A model generated the notes under the pieces. The model saw only the letters and a program-made list of their open reading frames with translations, had not been told where the DNA came from and made no database searches. This document shows, one piece after another, positions 1 to 6,101 of a DNA stretch of 7,892 bases. How positions within the stretch are numbered: the stretch's first letter is position 1; every line of letters begins with the position of its first letter. Made by a program: the position numbers and the translations under genes. The DNA is from Rhizobiaceae bacterium. Its GTDB lineage: Bacteria; Pseudomonadota; Alphaproteobacteria; Rhizobiales; Rhizobiaceae. Location: positions 1-7,892 of the forward strand of contig JAJFMR010000224.1 in the NCBI GenBank assembly GCA_020696915.1. The letters run 5' to 3'.

Positions 1-1
1 G

Positions 2-724
2 GTCACCGCGTTCATGGCCGCCGCACCGAAGATGGCCGCGATGGCGCTGATCGTGCGGGTCACCGTCGAAACCTTCGGGCCGATCGCGCTCGACTGGCAG
101 CAGATCGTCGTTTTCGTGGCCATCGCCTCGATGGTTCTCGGCGCCTTCGCCGCAATCGGCCAGCGAAATTTCAAGCGGCTGATGGCCTATTCCTCGATCG
201 GTCACATGGGATTTGCGCTGGTCGGCCTGGCGGCAAACAGCCAGGAAGGCGTGCGCGGCGTCGCCATCTACATGTTGATCTACCTGGCGATGACGCTGGG
301 AACCTTCGCTTTCATCCTCGGAATGCGGCGCAAGTCGGGGTATGTCGAGGATATCGATCAACTGAGGGGCCTCTACTCCACCAACCCGGTAATGGCCGTG
401 ATACTGACCATCCTGATGTTCTCGCTGGCCGGTATTCCGCCGCTCGCCGGCTTCTTTGCGAAATGGTATGTGTTCCTGGCGGCTATCAATGCCGGCCTCT
501 ACACGCTGGCCGTGATCGGGGTGCTCGCTTCCGTCGTGGGCGCCTTTTATTATCTGCGCATCATCAAGATCATGTGGTTCGACGAACCGGTCGGCGGCTT
601 CCTGCCGATGTCGGGCGAGCTCAGGGTCGTGCTCGGCATTTCCGGGGCATTCATGCTGTTTTATGTGCTCGTGGCAGGGCCGCTCGGGACCGTTGCGCAG
701 GCCGCCGCGCGCAGCTTTTTCTGA
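2..724 (+). CDS. nuoN: NADH-quinone oxidoreductase subunit N, C-terminal part (5' end outside the window)
   Basis: NuoN is one of the antiporter-like membrane subunits of respiratory complex I and takes part in proton translocation across the inner membrane. The frame is open from base 2 and gives 240 residues, about the C-terminal half of a protein that is usually near 480 residues. It is strongly hydrophobic, with several membrane helices. Lysines typical of this family are visible: APKMAAM near fragment residue 10, NFKRLMAYSSIGH near 58 and PPLAGFFAKWYVF near 154. The segment linking a lysine helix to the GHMGFALVGL helix is also typical. NuoN rather than NuoL or NuoM is supported by the short C-terminus, which lacks the long lateral helix of NuoL, and by birA lying directly downstream. 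nuoN is usually the last gene of the nuo operon. No frame disruption is visible in the part seen. Confidence 0.95.
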   Translation, partial: VTAFMAAAPKMAAMALIVRVTVETFGPIALDWQQIVVFVAIASMVLGAFAAIGQRNFKRLMAYSSIGHMGFALVGLAANSQEGVRGVAIYMLIYLAMTLGTFAFILGMRRKSGYVEDIDQLRGLYSTNPVMAVILTILMFSLAGIPPLAGFFAKWYVFLAAINAGLYTLAVIGVLASVVGAFYYLRIIKIMWFDEPVGGFLPMSGELRVVLGISGAFMLFYVLVAGPLGTVAQAAARSFF

Positions 725-729
725 CGCGG

Positions 730-1542
730 ATGCGCTTTCAGCTGGCGCCCTCGGCGATCGCGGACGGCTACCGGCTCGAGGCGCTTGACAGCGTCGGCTC
801 GACCAATGCGCTGGCGCTAGATCGCGCCAGGTCGGGGGACCCGGGCAGGCTGTGGGTCGTCTCGAGTCGGCAGGAAAATGGCCGCGGCCGGCGCGGCCGC
901 CCCTGGGCGACGCCGCAAGGCAATCTGGCGGCAACCTTGCTGGTCGTCGGCAGCTTCGAGCTCAGGCTCGCGGCGACGCTCGGCTTCGTTGCAGGACTGT
1001 CGCTTTCCGACGCGCTCGGCGCGGCGATGCCCGGCGGCCGCGTGGGTATGGTGGCGGACGGGGCTGAAAGGGGCACTTGCCGCTTCGAGCTCAAATGGCC
1101 GAACGACGTCATCGCAGGTGGGGCCAAGCTGGCGGGCATCCTGCTCGAAACGACGATGCTGGACGGCGGCCGGTGCGGGCTCGCTGTCGGCATCGGCGTC
1201 AATGTGGTCGCGCATCCCGAGGACCTGCCCTATCCCGCGACATCTCTGGCAGGACTTGGCGCGGAGATCGGGGCCGAGGGGCTGTTCCATTCGCTCTCGG
1301 AAGCGTGGACCGAAAACTGGCGCCGCTGGGACGAGGGTCGCGGCCTCGCCGACGTCCGCGTCCGCTGGCTGTCGCGGGCCGCCGGGCTCGGCTCGCCGGT
1401 TTCAGTGCGCATCGACGGCAATGTCGTGAGGGGTGTGTTCGAGACCATCGACGAAGACTGCCGCTTCGTGATCCGCACGGGCGGCGGACCAGTCAGGATC
1501 GCCGCGGGCGACGTGCATTTCGGAGCGGTGGCCTCGGCATGA
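730..1542 (+). CDS. birA: Biotin--[acetyl-CoA carboxylase] ligase, group I without a DNA-binding domain
   Basis: This 270-residue enzyme activates biotin with ATP to biotinyl-5'-AMP and attaches it to the carrier lysine of biotin-dependent carboxylases in the cytoplasm. Visible family motifs are STNA at residues 24-27, the adenylate-binding loop GRGRRGRPW at 51-59, LKWPNDV at 121-127 with the expected catalytic lysine K122, KLAGILLE at 133-140 and GIGVNV at 154-159. A small SH3-like C-terminal domain follows (about 220-268). There is no N-terminal helix-turn-helix, so it is a group I ligase and should not repress biotin genes itself. The ATG at 730 was chosen because it lies 5 bases after the nuoN stop. 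The same frame is open further upstream, but only as a shadow within nuoN. No clear Shine-Dalgarno sequence precedes it, so translation is probably coupled to nuoN. About 15 residues before KWPND (102-117) look like a variable insertion. Confidence 0.93.
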   Translation: MRFQLAPSAIADGYRLEALDSVGSTNALALDRARSGDPGRLWVVSSRQENGRGRRGRPWATPQGNLAATLLVVGSFELRLAATLGFVAGLSLSDALGAAMPGGRVGMVADGAERGTCRFELKWPNDVIAGGAKLAGILLETTMLDGGRCGLAVGIGVNVVAHPEDLPYPATSLAGLGAEIGAEGLFHSLSEAWTENWRRWDEGRGLADVRVRWLSRAAGLGSPVSVRIDGNVVRGVFETIDEDCRFVIRTGGGPVRIAAGDVHFGAVASA

Positions 1543-1713
1543 CCGGGCAGCGTTCGGCAGTGGGCCCGATCCTTCGGGGGAGAGTGCCGGCCGCGGGAAG
1601 GACTCCGCCCGCTCCGGCAAAACAAACAGATGCCGAAACGAGTGATTGCGAGACCGTGCGCGTTCCTTTCGGCGCCCGTCCCTGTAGACTGTTCCCGAGA
1701 GAGGGGTTCGCGC
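1543..1713. other. birA-rnj spacer with an imperfect stem-loop and a weak promoter-like element
   Basis: This 171-base spacer holds no convincing gene. An imperfect hairpin lies at 1586-1618: GCCGG (1586-1590) pairs with CCGGC (1614-1618), and GCGGG (1593-1597) pairs with CCCGC (1608-1612), leaving a 10-base loop. It is followed by AAAACAAAC and has no T-tract, so it is not an intrinsic terminator on the plus strand. A possible -10 box, TAGACT, lies at 1685-1690. The matching -35 region (around 1662-1667) is poor, so a promoter here is only a suggestion. An RNase J transcript starting here would have a very short leader. Confidence 0.3.
1699..1706 (+). promoter_or_regulatory. Ribosome-binding site of rnj
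   Basis: GAGAGGGG lies 7 bases before the ATG at 1714. It decides the start. The same frame is open from an ATG at 1630, but that start has no comparable site, and the extra 28 residues it would add do not look like RNase J, whose typical N-terminus begins just before LVFAPLGGVGEIGMN. Confidence 0.7.
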
Positions 1714-3390
1714 ATGGCAGAGACTGGAAACACCGAGCTTGTCTTCGCGCCGCTGGGCGGCGTCGGCGAGATCGGCATGAACTTTGCGCTCTATGGGTTC
1801 GGGCCGGCGGGAGCGCGGGAATGGCTGGTCGTGGACGTCGGCGTCACCTTTCCGGATGCCGCTTTTCATCCCGGCGTCGACCTGGTGCTGCCGGACATCC
1901 GTTTCATCGAGCAGGAGGCCGCCAATCTTCGCGGCATCGTCATCACCCATGCGCACGAGGATCATTACGGCGCGCTGCATGATCTGTGGCCGCGCCTGAA
2001 GGCACCGGTGTGGATGACGCCGTTCGCCGCCGGCCTGCTCGAGGCCAAGCGCCAGGGCGAGGGCAACGCGCCGAAGATCCCGGTCACGGTCTATCGTGCC
2101 GGGGACAGGTTCCGGGTCGGGCCTTTCACGATCGAAGCCGTTCCCGTCAGCCACTCGATCCCGGAACCGGTCTCGCTGGCCATCACCACGCCGCTCGGCA
2201 CGGTCATCCACACGGCCGACTGGAAGATCGACCCGGCTCCCGAGATTGGCCCGAGGACCGACGAGGCGCGTTTCAGGGCGCTCGGCGACGAAGGCGTTCT
2301 CGCGCTGATCTGTGATTCCACCAACGCGCTCAGGGAAGGCGAATCGCCGTCCGAACAGGCAGTCGGCGCCGGGCTTCGCCAGCTTATCGAGAAGGCGCCG
2401 GGCCGGGTGGCCGTCACCACCTTCTCCTCCAATGTCGGGCGTATCCGCTCGATCGCCGAAGCGGCGCGCGACTGCGGCCGCCAGGTGCTCATCCTCGGCC
2501 GCTCGCTGAAGAGGATGATCGGCGTTGCGGACGAACTCGGCTATATGGAAGGATTGCCGGAATTCGCCGCCGAGGAAGACTACGGGTCCATTCCGCGCCG
2601 GAACCTGGTCGTCATCTGCACCGGCAGCCAGGGAGAACCACGGGCCGCGCTGGCAAAGCTGGCGCGCGAGGAGATGAAAAGCGTGTCGCTGACGGCGGGC
2701 GATATGGTGATTTTCTCGTCCCGCACCATCCCGGGCAACGAGCGGCCGATCCTGGAGATCAAGAACCAGCTGATCGACCAGGGCATCACCATCGTCGATG
2801 ACGGCTCCGAGGCCCTGGTCCACGTCTCCGGCCATCCACGCCGCAACGAGCTGCGCCGCATGTACGAGTGGACCCGTCCGAGGATCGGCGTGCCCGTGCA
2901 TGGCGAAGCCGCGCATCTCGTCGCGCAAGGCGAGCTCATGAAGAATTCGGGCATACCGGAAGTGATCCAGGTCCGGAACGGAGACATTCTGAGGATGGCT
3001 CCAGGAACGGCCGCCATCATCGACCAGGTTCCGTTCGGCCGGGTATACAAGGACGGCAGGCTGGTCGGCGACGATACGGCGATGGGCATCCGCGATCGCC
3101 GCAAGCTGTCCTTTGCCGGCCATGTCGCAGTCAACGTCGTGCTGGACGACAGGTATGAACTGGCCGGTGACCCCGATCTCGTGGCGATCGGCGTCGCCGC
3201 CGCAGATTCCAGGGGCGAAGCGCTGGAGGATCTGATGCTCGACGCAGCCATCGGCGCCGTCGACAGCATACCGAGAGCGCGCCGTCGCGATCTCGAACTG
3301 GTCCAGGAATCGGTTCGGCGCGCGGTGCGCGGCGCCGCCACCGAGGCCTGGGGCAAGAAGCCGCTGGTGACCGTGTTCGTGACGCGCTAA
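1714..3390 (+). CDS. rnj: Ribonuclease J
   Basis: This 558-residue metallo-beta-lactamase/beta-CASP ribonuclease has 5'-3' exonuclease and endonuclease activity in its family. It matures rRNA and degrades mRNA in the cytoplasm, and in alphaproteobacteria RNase J has been linked to rRNA 5'-end processing. The N-terminus LVFAPLGGVGEIGMN (9-23) is characteristic. The zinc-binding HAHEDH motif is at 79-84, with further ligands H147 (PVSHSIPE) and D169 (HTADWKIDP). The beta-CASP domain is seen in DSTNA (201-205), TTFSSNVGRI (235-244), CTGSQGEPRAAL (302-313) and SSRTIPGNE (335-343). H374 in SGHPRR and H396 in VPVHGE complete the active site. A C-terminal domain runs to residue 558. Length is normal for alphaproteobacterial RNase J, and all the catalytic residues I can identify are present. 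It follows birA after 171 bases and is followed at once by a palindromic repeat. Confidence 0.95.
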   Translation: MAETGNTELVFAPLGGVGEIGMNFALYGFGPAGAREWLVVDVGVTFPDAAFHPGVDLVLPDIRFIEQEAANLRGIVITHAHEDHYGALHDLWPRLKAPVWMTPFAAGLLEAKRQGEGNAPKIPVTVYRAGDRFRVGPFTIEAVPVSHSIPEPVSLAITTPLGTVIHTADWKIDPAPEIGPRTDEARFRALGDEGVLALICDSTNALREGESPSEQAVGAGLRQLIEKAPGRVAVTTFSSNVGRIRSIAEAARDCGRQVLILGRSLKRMIGVADELGYMEGLPEFAAEEDYGSIPRRNLVVICTGSQGEPRAALAKLAREEMKSVSLTAGDMVIFSSRTIPGNERPILEIKNQLIDQGITIVDDGSEALVHVSGHPRRNELRRMYEWTRPRIGVPVHGEAAHLVAQGELMKNSGIPEVIQVRNGDILRMAPGTAAIIDQVPFGRVYKDGRLVGDDTAMGIRDRRKLSFAGHVAVNVVLDDRYELAGDPDLVAIGVAAADSRGEALEDLMLDAAIGAVDSIPRARRRDLELVQESVRRAVRGAATEAWGKKPLVTVFVTR

Positions 3391-3391
3391 A

Positions 3392-3437
3392 GCATCGGAC
3401 CGAAAGGTGGACCAGTCTTCCGGATGAATTCCGATGC
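3392..3437. repeat. Rhizobiales-type palindromic intergenic repeat
   Basis: The element begins one base after the rnj stop codon. Its ends are a perfect 8-base inverted repeat, GCATCGGA (3392-3399) and TCCGATGC (3430-3437). An inner arm, CCGAAAG (3400-3406), pairs with CTTCCGG (3417-3423) with one mismatch, giving a hairpin with a 10-base loop and an asymmetric 6-base bulge. From memory it resembles the short palindromes with GCATCGGA ends and an AAAAGTGG-like core that are very common between genes in Rhizobiales. As RNA it would form a stem-loop directly behind rnj, where it could attenuate or protect the transcript end. It has no T-tract. Confidence 0.65.
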
Positions 3438-3580
3438 GCAAGCAAGAGGCTGCAGGGCAAGGCGTGTCTTGGACGGCGCACGCCGCCGAGCGCATGCAGC
3501 AGAATGCGTGCGGTCCTGCTTCCTGAATAGCGAGAAAACAAGAAGATAGAGCCGTTTCCGCGAGTCGGAGGAAAGCGCAA

Positions 3581-3694
3581 ATGCGCTGGGTGGGCAAGGA
3601 TTGGAAGCCCCTCGCGCCGGGGCTGGCGGCGGCGCTCGACGTGGAAGGTAAGAATGCTCGGACGATTGAACCACGTGGCCATCGCTGTTCCTGA
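3581..3694 (+). CDS. Possible 37-residue leader ORF overlapping the start of mce
   Basis: This small ORF starts with an ATG placed 8 bases after a near-perfect Shine-Dalgarno sequence, GGAGGA (3567-3572). That site is stronger than the one in front of mce. The product would begin MRWVGKDWKPLAPG and stop 41 bases inside mce in another frame. It shows no recognisable domain, signal peptide or membrane segment. The last third is simply the out-of-frame reading of mce. If translated, terminating ribosomes would pass over the mce start and could influence its translation. It may equally be chance in GC-rich DNA. The function is unknown. Confidence 0.25.
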   Translation: MRWVGKDWKPLAPGLAAALDVEGKNARTIEPRGHRCS

Positions 3695-4058
3695 TCTCGA
3701 CGCGGCGGGCACGGTCTACCGGGACATGCTCGGCGCCGCGGTCAGCGCGCCACAGGCTTTGCCGCAACACGGCGTGACGGTGGTCTTCGTCGAGATGGGC
3801 AACAGCAGGATCGAACTCCTCGAACCGCTGGGCGACGGCTCGCCGATTGCCGCCTTTCTCGAAAGGAACCCATCGGGCGGCATGCACCACATCTGCTATG
3901 AAGTCCCGGACCTGCTGGCCGCCCGGGACCGCCTGATCGTCGCAGGCGCCCGCGTGCTCGGCAACGGCGAGCCGAAAACCGGAGCGCACGGCAAACCGGT
4001 TCTCTTCCTGCATCCGAGGGATTTTCTCGGCACTCTGGTGGAGCTCGAACAGGCATGA
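3654..4058 (+). CDS. mce: Methylmalonyl-CoA epimerase
   Basis: The enzyme interconverts (S)- and (R)-methylmalonyl-CoA, between propionyl-CoA carboxylase and the B12-dependent mutase that leads to succinyl-CoA. It is a single-domain protein of the vicinal oxygen chelate (glyoxalase-like) fold. The 134 residues match the usual family length. Two beta-alpha-beta repeats are visible, starting at LNHVAIAVPDLDAA (5-18) and GGMHHICYEVPDL (75-87). Metal ligands of the family fit H7, the acidic position in the IELLEPL strand (53-59), H78/H79 and E130 in GTLVELEQA. The start at 3654 is supported by GGAAGG (3643-3648) 5 bases upstream and by the conserved N-terminus. Its last codon and stop overlap the next gene (ATGA, 4055-4058), implying co-translation. 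The 263-base gap after rnj leaves room for its own promoter, but I see no clear one. Confidence 0.92.
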   Translation: MLGRLNHVAIAVPDLDAAGTVYRDMLGAAVSAPQALPQHGVTVVFVEMGNSRIELLEPLGDGSPIAAFLERNPSGGMHHICYEVPDLLAARDRLIVAGARVLGNGEPKTGAHGKPVLFLHPRDFLGTLVELEQA

Positions 4059-4321
4059 GCTGGATATCCGGCGCGGCCGTGTTCTTCATCATATGGTGGC
4101 TGGCGCTTTTCGCGACGCTGCCTTTCGGCCTGAAGACACAGGACGACGATCGGGACGTTACGCTGGGGACCGTGCCGAGCGCCCCGCGGGGGCCTCACAT
4201 GGGCAAGGCGGTCATTCGAGCAACCGTCCTCGCCATGGCGGTTTTCGGCGCCTTCCTCGTCCTCACGCGTGGACTGGGTCTCAGCTTCAACGACATCCCC
4301 CGCGTTGTTCCGGAATTCTGA
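4055..4321 (+). CDS. DUF1467 family small membrane protein
   Basis: This 88-residue protein has two predicted membrane helices, about residues 5-26 (ISGAAVFFIIWWLALFATLP) and 51-71 (KAVIRATVLAMAVFGAFLVL). They are joined by a polar loop containing LKTQDDDRDVTLGTVPSAP. The FIIWWLxLFATLPFGLKTQ opening, the GTxPSAP loop and the C-terminal LSFNDIP are the pattern I associate with DUF1467, a family found widely in alphaproteobacteria next to the epimerase gene. No function is known. It starts inside the mce stop (ATGA overlap), so its translation is probably coupled to mce. That arrangement does not by itself show a functional link. The inner membrane is the likely location. Confidence 0.85.
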   Translation: MSWISGAAVFFIIWWLALFATLPFGLKTQDDDRDVTLGTVPSAPRGPHMGKAVIRATVLAMAVFGAFLVLTRGLGLSFNDIPRVVPEF

Positions 4322-4383
4322 CCCGCGAACTTTGCCGCTCACCCGATCTGTCGGAAGCCCGCCGCAAACCGCTGATCCATGTC

Positions 4384-4412
4384 AAAAAAAATGCAAGGCT
4401 CGAAGCCTTGCA
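4384..4412 (-). terminator. Intrinsic terminator reading on the minus strand
   Basis: A perfect 9-bp stem (TGCAAGGCT at 4392-4400 with AGCCTTGCA at 4404-4412) closes a 3-base loop. It is flanked at 4384-4391 by eight A residues. Read on the minus strand this is a GC-containing hairpin followed directly by eight T residues, the classic Rho-independent form. On the plus strand the hairpin is followed by GTTGAACGCG, so it should not terminate efficiently in that direction. There is no minus-strand protein gene upstream of it in this window. Confidence 0.75.
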
Positions 4413-4535
4413 GTTGAACGCGTCCGACCTGTTTCCGGGCTTCCGGCGGCTGCGAGTGACCGCGCCTAGATCGCATCCTCCCAAGACTTTGACCGCGCAG
4501 GGAAGGCGGATTGGCTCCCGCTTCCTCGGTTATCG
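4384..4535 (-). ncRNA. Candidate trans-encoded small RNA, about 150 nt
   Basis: The proposed transcript runs leftwards from about 4535 to the T-tract of the terminator at 4384. Three elements fit a structured RNA. A 5' hairpin at 4501-4525 has GGAAG/CTTCC and CGG/CCG pairs, one bulged C and an 8-base loop. Next is a domain at 4450-4500 closed by CTGCG/CGCAG. Last is the terminator hairpin at 4392-4412. The first two abut exactly (4500/4501). A 9-base motif occurs twice inside the second domain (TGACCGCGC on the plus strand at 4457-4465 and 4490-4498). A sigma70-like promoter lies at the right distance. I do not recognise a known RNA family. It does not have the single long rod of 6S RNA or the features of tmRNA or RNase P RNA. 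Ends are predicted only. Confidence 0.42.
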
Positions 4536-4541
4536 CGGCAC

Positions 4542-4569
4542 ATTAGACCAAGCCCGGACAAATTGTCAC
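4542..4569 (-). promoter_or_regulatory. Sigma70-like promoter for the candidate small RNA
   Basis: Read on the minus strand, GTGACA (4569-4564) and TCTAAT (4547-4542) each match five of six bases of the -35 and -10 consensus and are separated by 16 bases. Initiation would be near 4535. The -35 box is partly covered by an 11-base perfect inverted repeat, GACAA-A-TTGTC (4557-4567), which could be an operator. No regulator can be named. Similar matches can arise by chance, and the support comes mainly from the terminator lying about 150 bases downstream. Confidence 0.38.
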
Positions 4570-4785
4570 GCGGTATTTTCCGTCGCTGGCGGGGCGATTG
4601 TGCTGCGTTGCAAAATCGTTCGGCACCCTGCTCATCGGCCAGCATCGAGGCGGCGGCGCGGTGAATGGGCGGGTGCGGGCGCGGGTTCCCATCCCGTCAC
4701 GAAATAGCTATGAAGCGCTTGCATTCGTCTCGCACGCGGAGCCGATTCGGGCGCGCGCCATCACTTCTCCACGACGGAACATTCG

Positions 4786-6101
4786 ATGCGGCTGTCGCGC
4801 TATTTCCTGCCTATTCTGAAAGAGAATCCACGCGAGGCCGAGATCGTGTCGCACCGGCTGATGCTGCGCGCCGGCATGATCCGCCAGCAGGCGGCCGGCA
4901 GCTTCTCCTTCCTGCCGCTCGGCAAGCGTGTTCTCGACAAGGTTTGCCGCATAGTGCGCGAGGAGCAGGATCGCGCCGGCGCGCTCGAGATCCTGATGCC
5001 CACCATCCAGTCGGCGGATCTCTGGCGCGAAAGCGGCCGCTATGAGGATTACGGCAGGGAGATGCTGCGCATCAAGGACAGGCATGAACGCGACATGCTG
5101 TTCGGGCCGACCAACGAGGAGATGGTGACCGAGATCTTCCGGTCCTATGTGCGCTCCTACAAGGATCTTCCACTCAACCTCTATCACATACAGTGGAAGT
5201 TCCGGGATGAGGTCAGGCCGCGCTTCGGCGTGATGCGCAGCCGGGAATTCCTGATGAAGGACGCCTATTCCTTCGACCTCGATTACGAGGGCGCCAGGGC
5301 CGCCTACAACCGCATGTTCGTCGCATATCTGCGCACCTTCACGCGCATGGGTCTCAAGGCCATTCCGATGCGCGCCGATACCGGGCCGATAGGCGGCGAC
5401 CTCAGCCACGAGTTCATAATCCTGGCCGACACCTGTTCTGTCACCGCGATTTCCTCGACCTGCCCGTGCCCGGTCCCGATACCGATTTCACCGACGACGC
5501 GGAAATCGCCGGTATCGTCAAGCGCTGGACCTCTCCCTACGCAGCCACCGACGAAATGCATGACGACAGCGCCTGGGATGCGGTGGCCAAATCCGACAGG
5601 CTGTCGGCGCGCGGCATCGAGGTCGGCCACATCTTTCATTTCGGGGAGAAGTATTCGAGGCCAATGGGAGCCAAGGTGACCGGCCCGGAGGGCCGTGACC
5701 ATTTCGTCTCGATGGGTTCCTACGGCATCGGACCGACGCGGCTGCTCGCCGCGATCATCGAAGCGAGCCATGACGCGGCCGGCATCATCTGGCCCGAGGC
5801 GGTGACGCCCTTCGACGTCGCGCTGATCAACATGAAGGCGGGCGACGCTGACTGCGACCGGATCTGCGGGGAAATCGAGCGGGCGCTGGTGGCCGCCGGC
5901 AAGGACGTGCTTCACGACGACACCGACCAGAGGCCGGGGGCCAAGTTCGCGACGGCCGATCTGATCGGCCTGCCGTGGCAATTCATCGTGGGACCGCGTG
6001 GCGCAGCAGCTGGCGAGGTCGAGATCAAGAACCGCAAGACAGGCGAGCGCGAGACGCTCTCCGTCGCGGCCGCCGCGAGCCGTTTCGGGGCTGTCCTATG
6101 A
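4786..6101 (+). pseudogene. proS: Prolyl-tRNA synthetase, reading frame broken by an internal deletion (or a sequence error)
   Basis: ProRS is a class II synthetase that charges tRNA-Pro. The first frame (4786-5433, 216 residues) holds the conserved N-terminus MRLSRYFLPILKENP, ESGRYEDYG (82-90), GPTNEE (107-112), motif 2 around FRDEVRPRFGVMRSREFLMKD (139-159) and GDLSHEFIILADT (204-216). It then turns into unrelated sequence and stops at 5679. The conserved protein resumes in another frame at 5436 with FCHRDFLDLPVPG. It continues through motif 3 (MGSYGIGPTRL), the anticodon-binding domain (DDTDQRPGAKFATADLIG) and EIKNRKTGERETL to 6101, 221 residues. Only TG at 5434-5435 separates the halves, and the expected linker (GESEV or similar) is missing. 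This fits a 13-base loss from a 442-residue protein, the usual length of the short alphaproteobacterial type that lacks the editing insertion. The start at 4786 is set by the conserved N-terminus. The gene is normally essential, so an assembly or sequencing error, or a second proS elsewhere, must be considered. Confidence 0.9.

Larger units (their letters stand above)
4322..4785. other. 464-base gene-free region between the DUF1467 gene and proS
   Basis: No plausible protein-coding gene is seen on either strand. Open frames here are short and either run into neighbouring genes out of frame or lack family resemblance. The left part (4384-4569) carries an intrinsic terminator, two more foldable elements and a promoter-like pair, all oriented for minus-strand transcription. 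The right part (about 4620-4785) is very GC-rich, with a run rich in GGCGG and GGGCG around 4648-4684, and should contain the proS promoter, which I could not place. No plus-strand terminator with a T-tract was found after the DUF1467 gene. Confidence 0.7.

Noticed and set aside
1539..1982. ATG overlapping the birA stop (ATGA) that opens a plus-strand frame running into rnj
   Set aside because: The translation is low-complexity Arg/Pro/Gly/Ala sequence and continues deep into rnj out of frame. It shows no similarity to CoaX or any other family.
1402..3597. 731-codon open frame on the minus strand opposite rnj
   Set aside because: It lies antisense to a clearly conserved RNase J, resembles no family, and is rich in Arg, Asp, Ala and Gly. 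Long antisense frames are expected opposite GC-rich genes with biased third positions.
4392..4412. Hairpin as a plus-strand terminator for the mce-DUF1467 unit
   Set aside because: No T-run follows on the plus strand. The eight-base tract is on the other side, so the strong reading is minus-strand only.
4601..4612. TGCTGCGTTGCA, similar to TGC-rich sites bound by PhaR-type regulators in alphaproteobacteria
   Set aside because: It is a single short match, with no polyhydroxyalkanoate gene nearby, and lies too far from proS for a clear role.
4681..4697. tRNA T-arm-like stem-loop (GCGGG-TTCCCAT-CCCGT)
   Set aside because: There is no matching acceptor stem, D-arm or anticodon arm upstream. The match is short and the region is GC-rich.
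4598..4819. 73-codon plus-strand frame (GTG start) before proS
   Set aside because: It runs into the proS start in another frame, has no ribosome-binding site and no recognisable features.
5466..6101. GTG start for a separate C-terminal ProRS protein (functional split enzyme)
   Set aside because: There is no ribosome-binding site. The conserved protein sequence already begins 30 bases earlier at 5436, and the start would fall inside a conserved segment, so a frame break explains it better.
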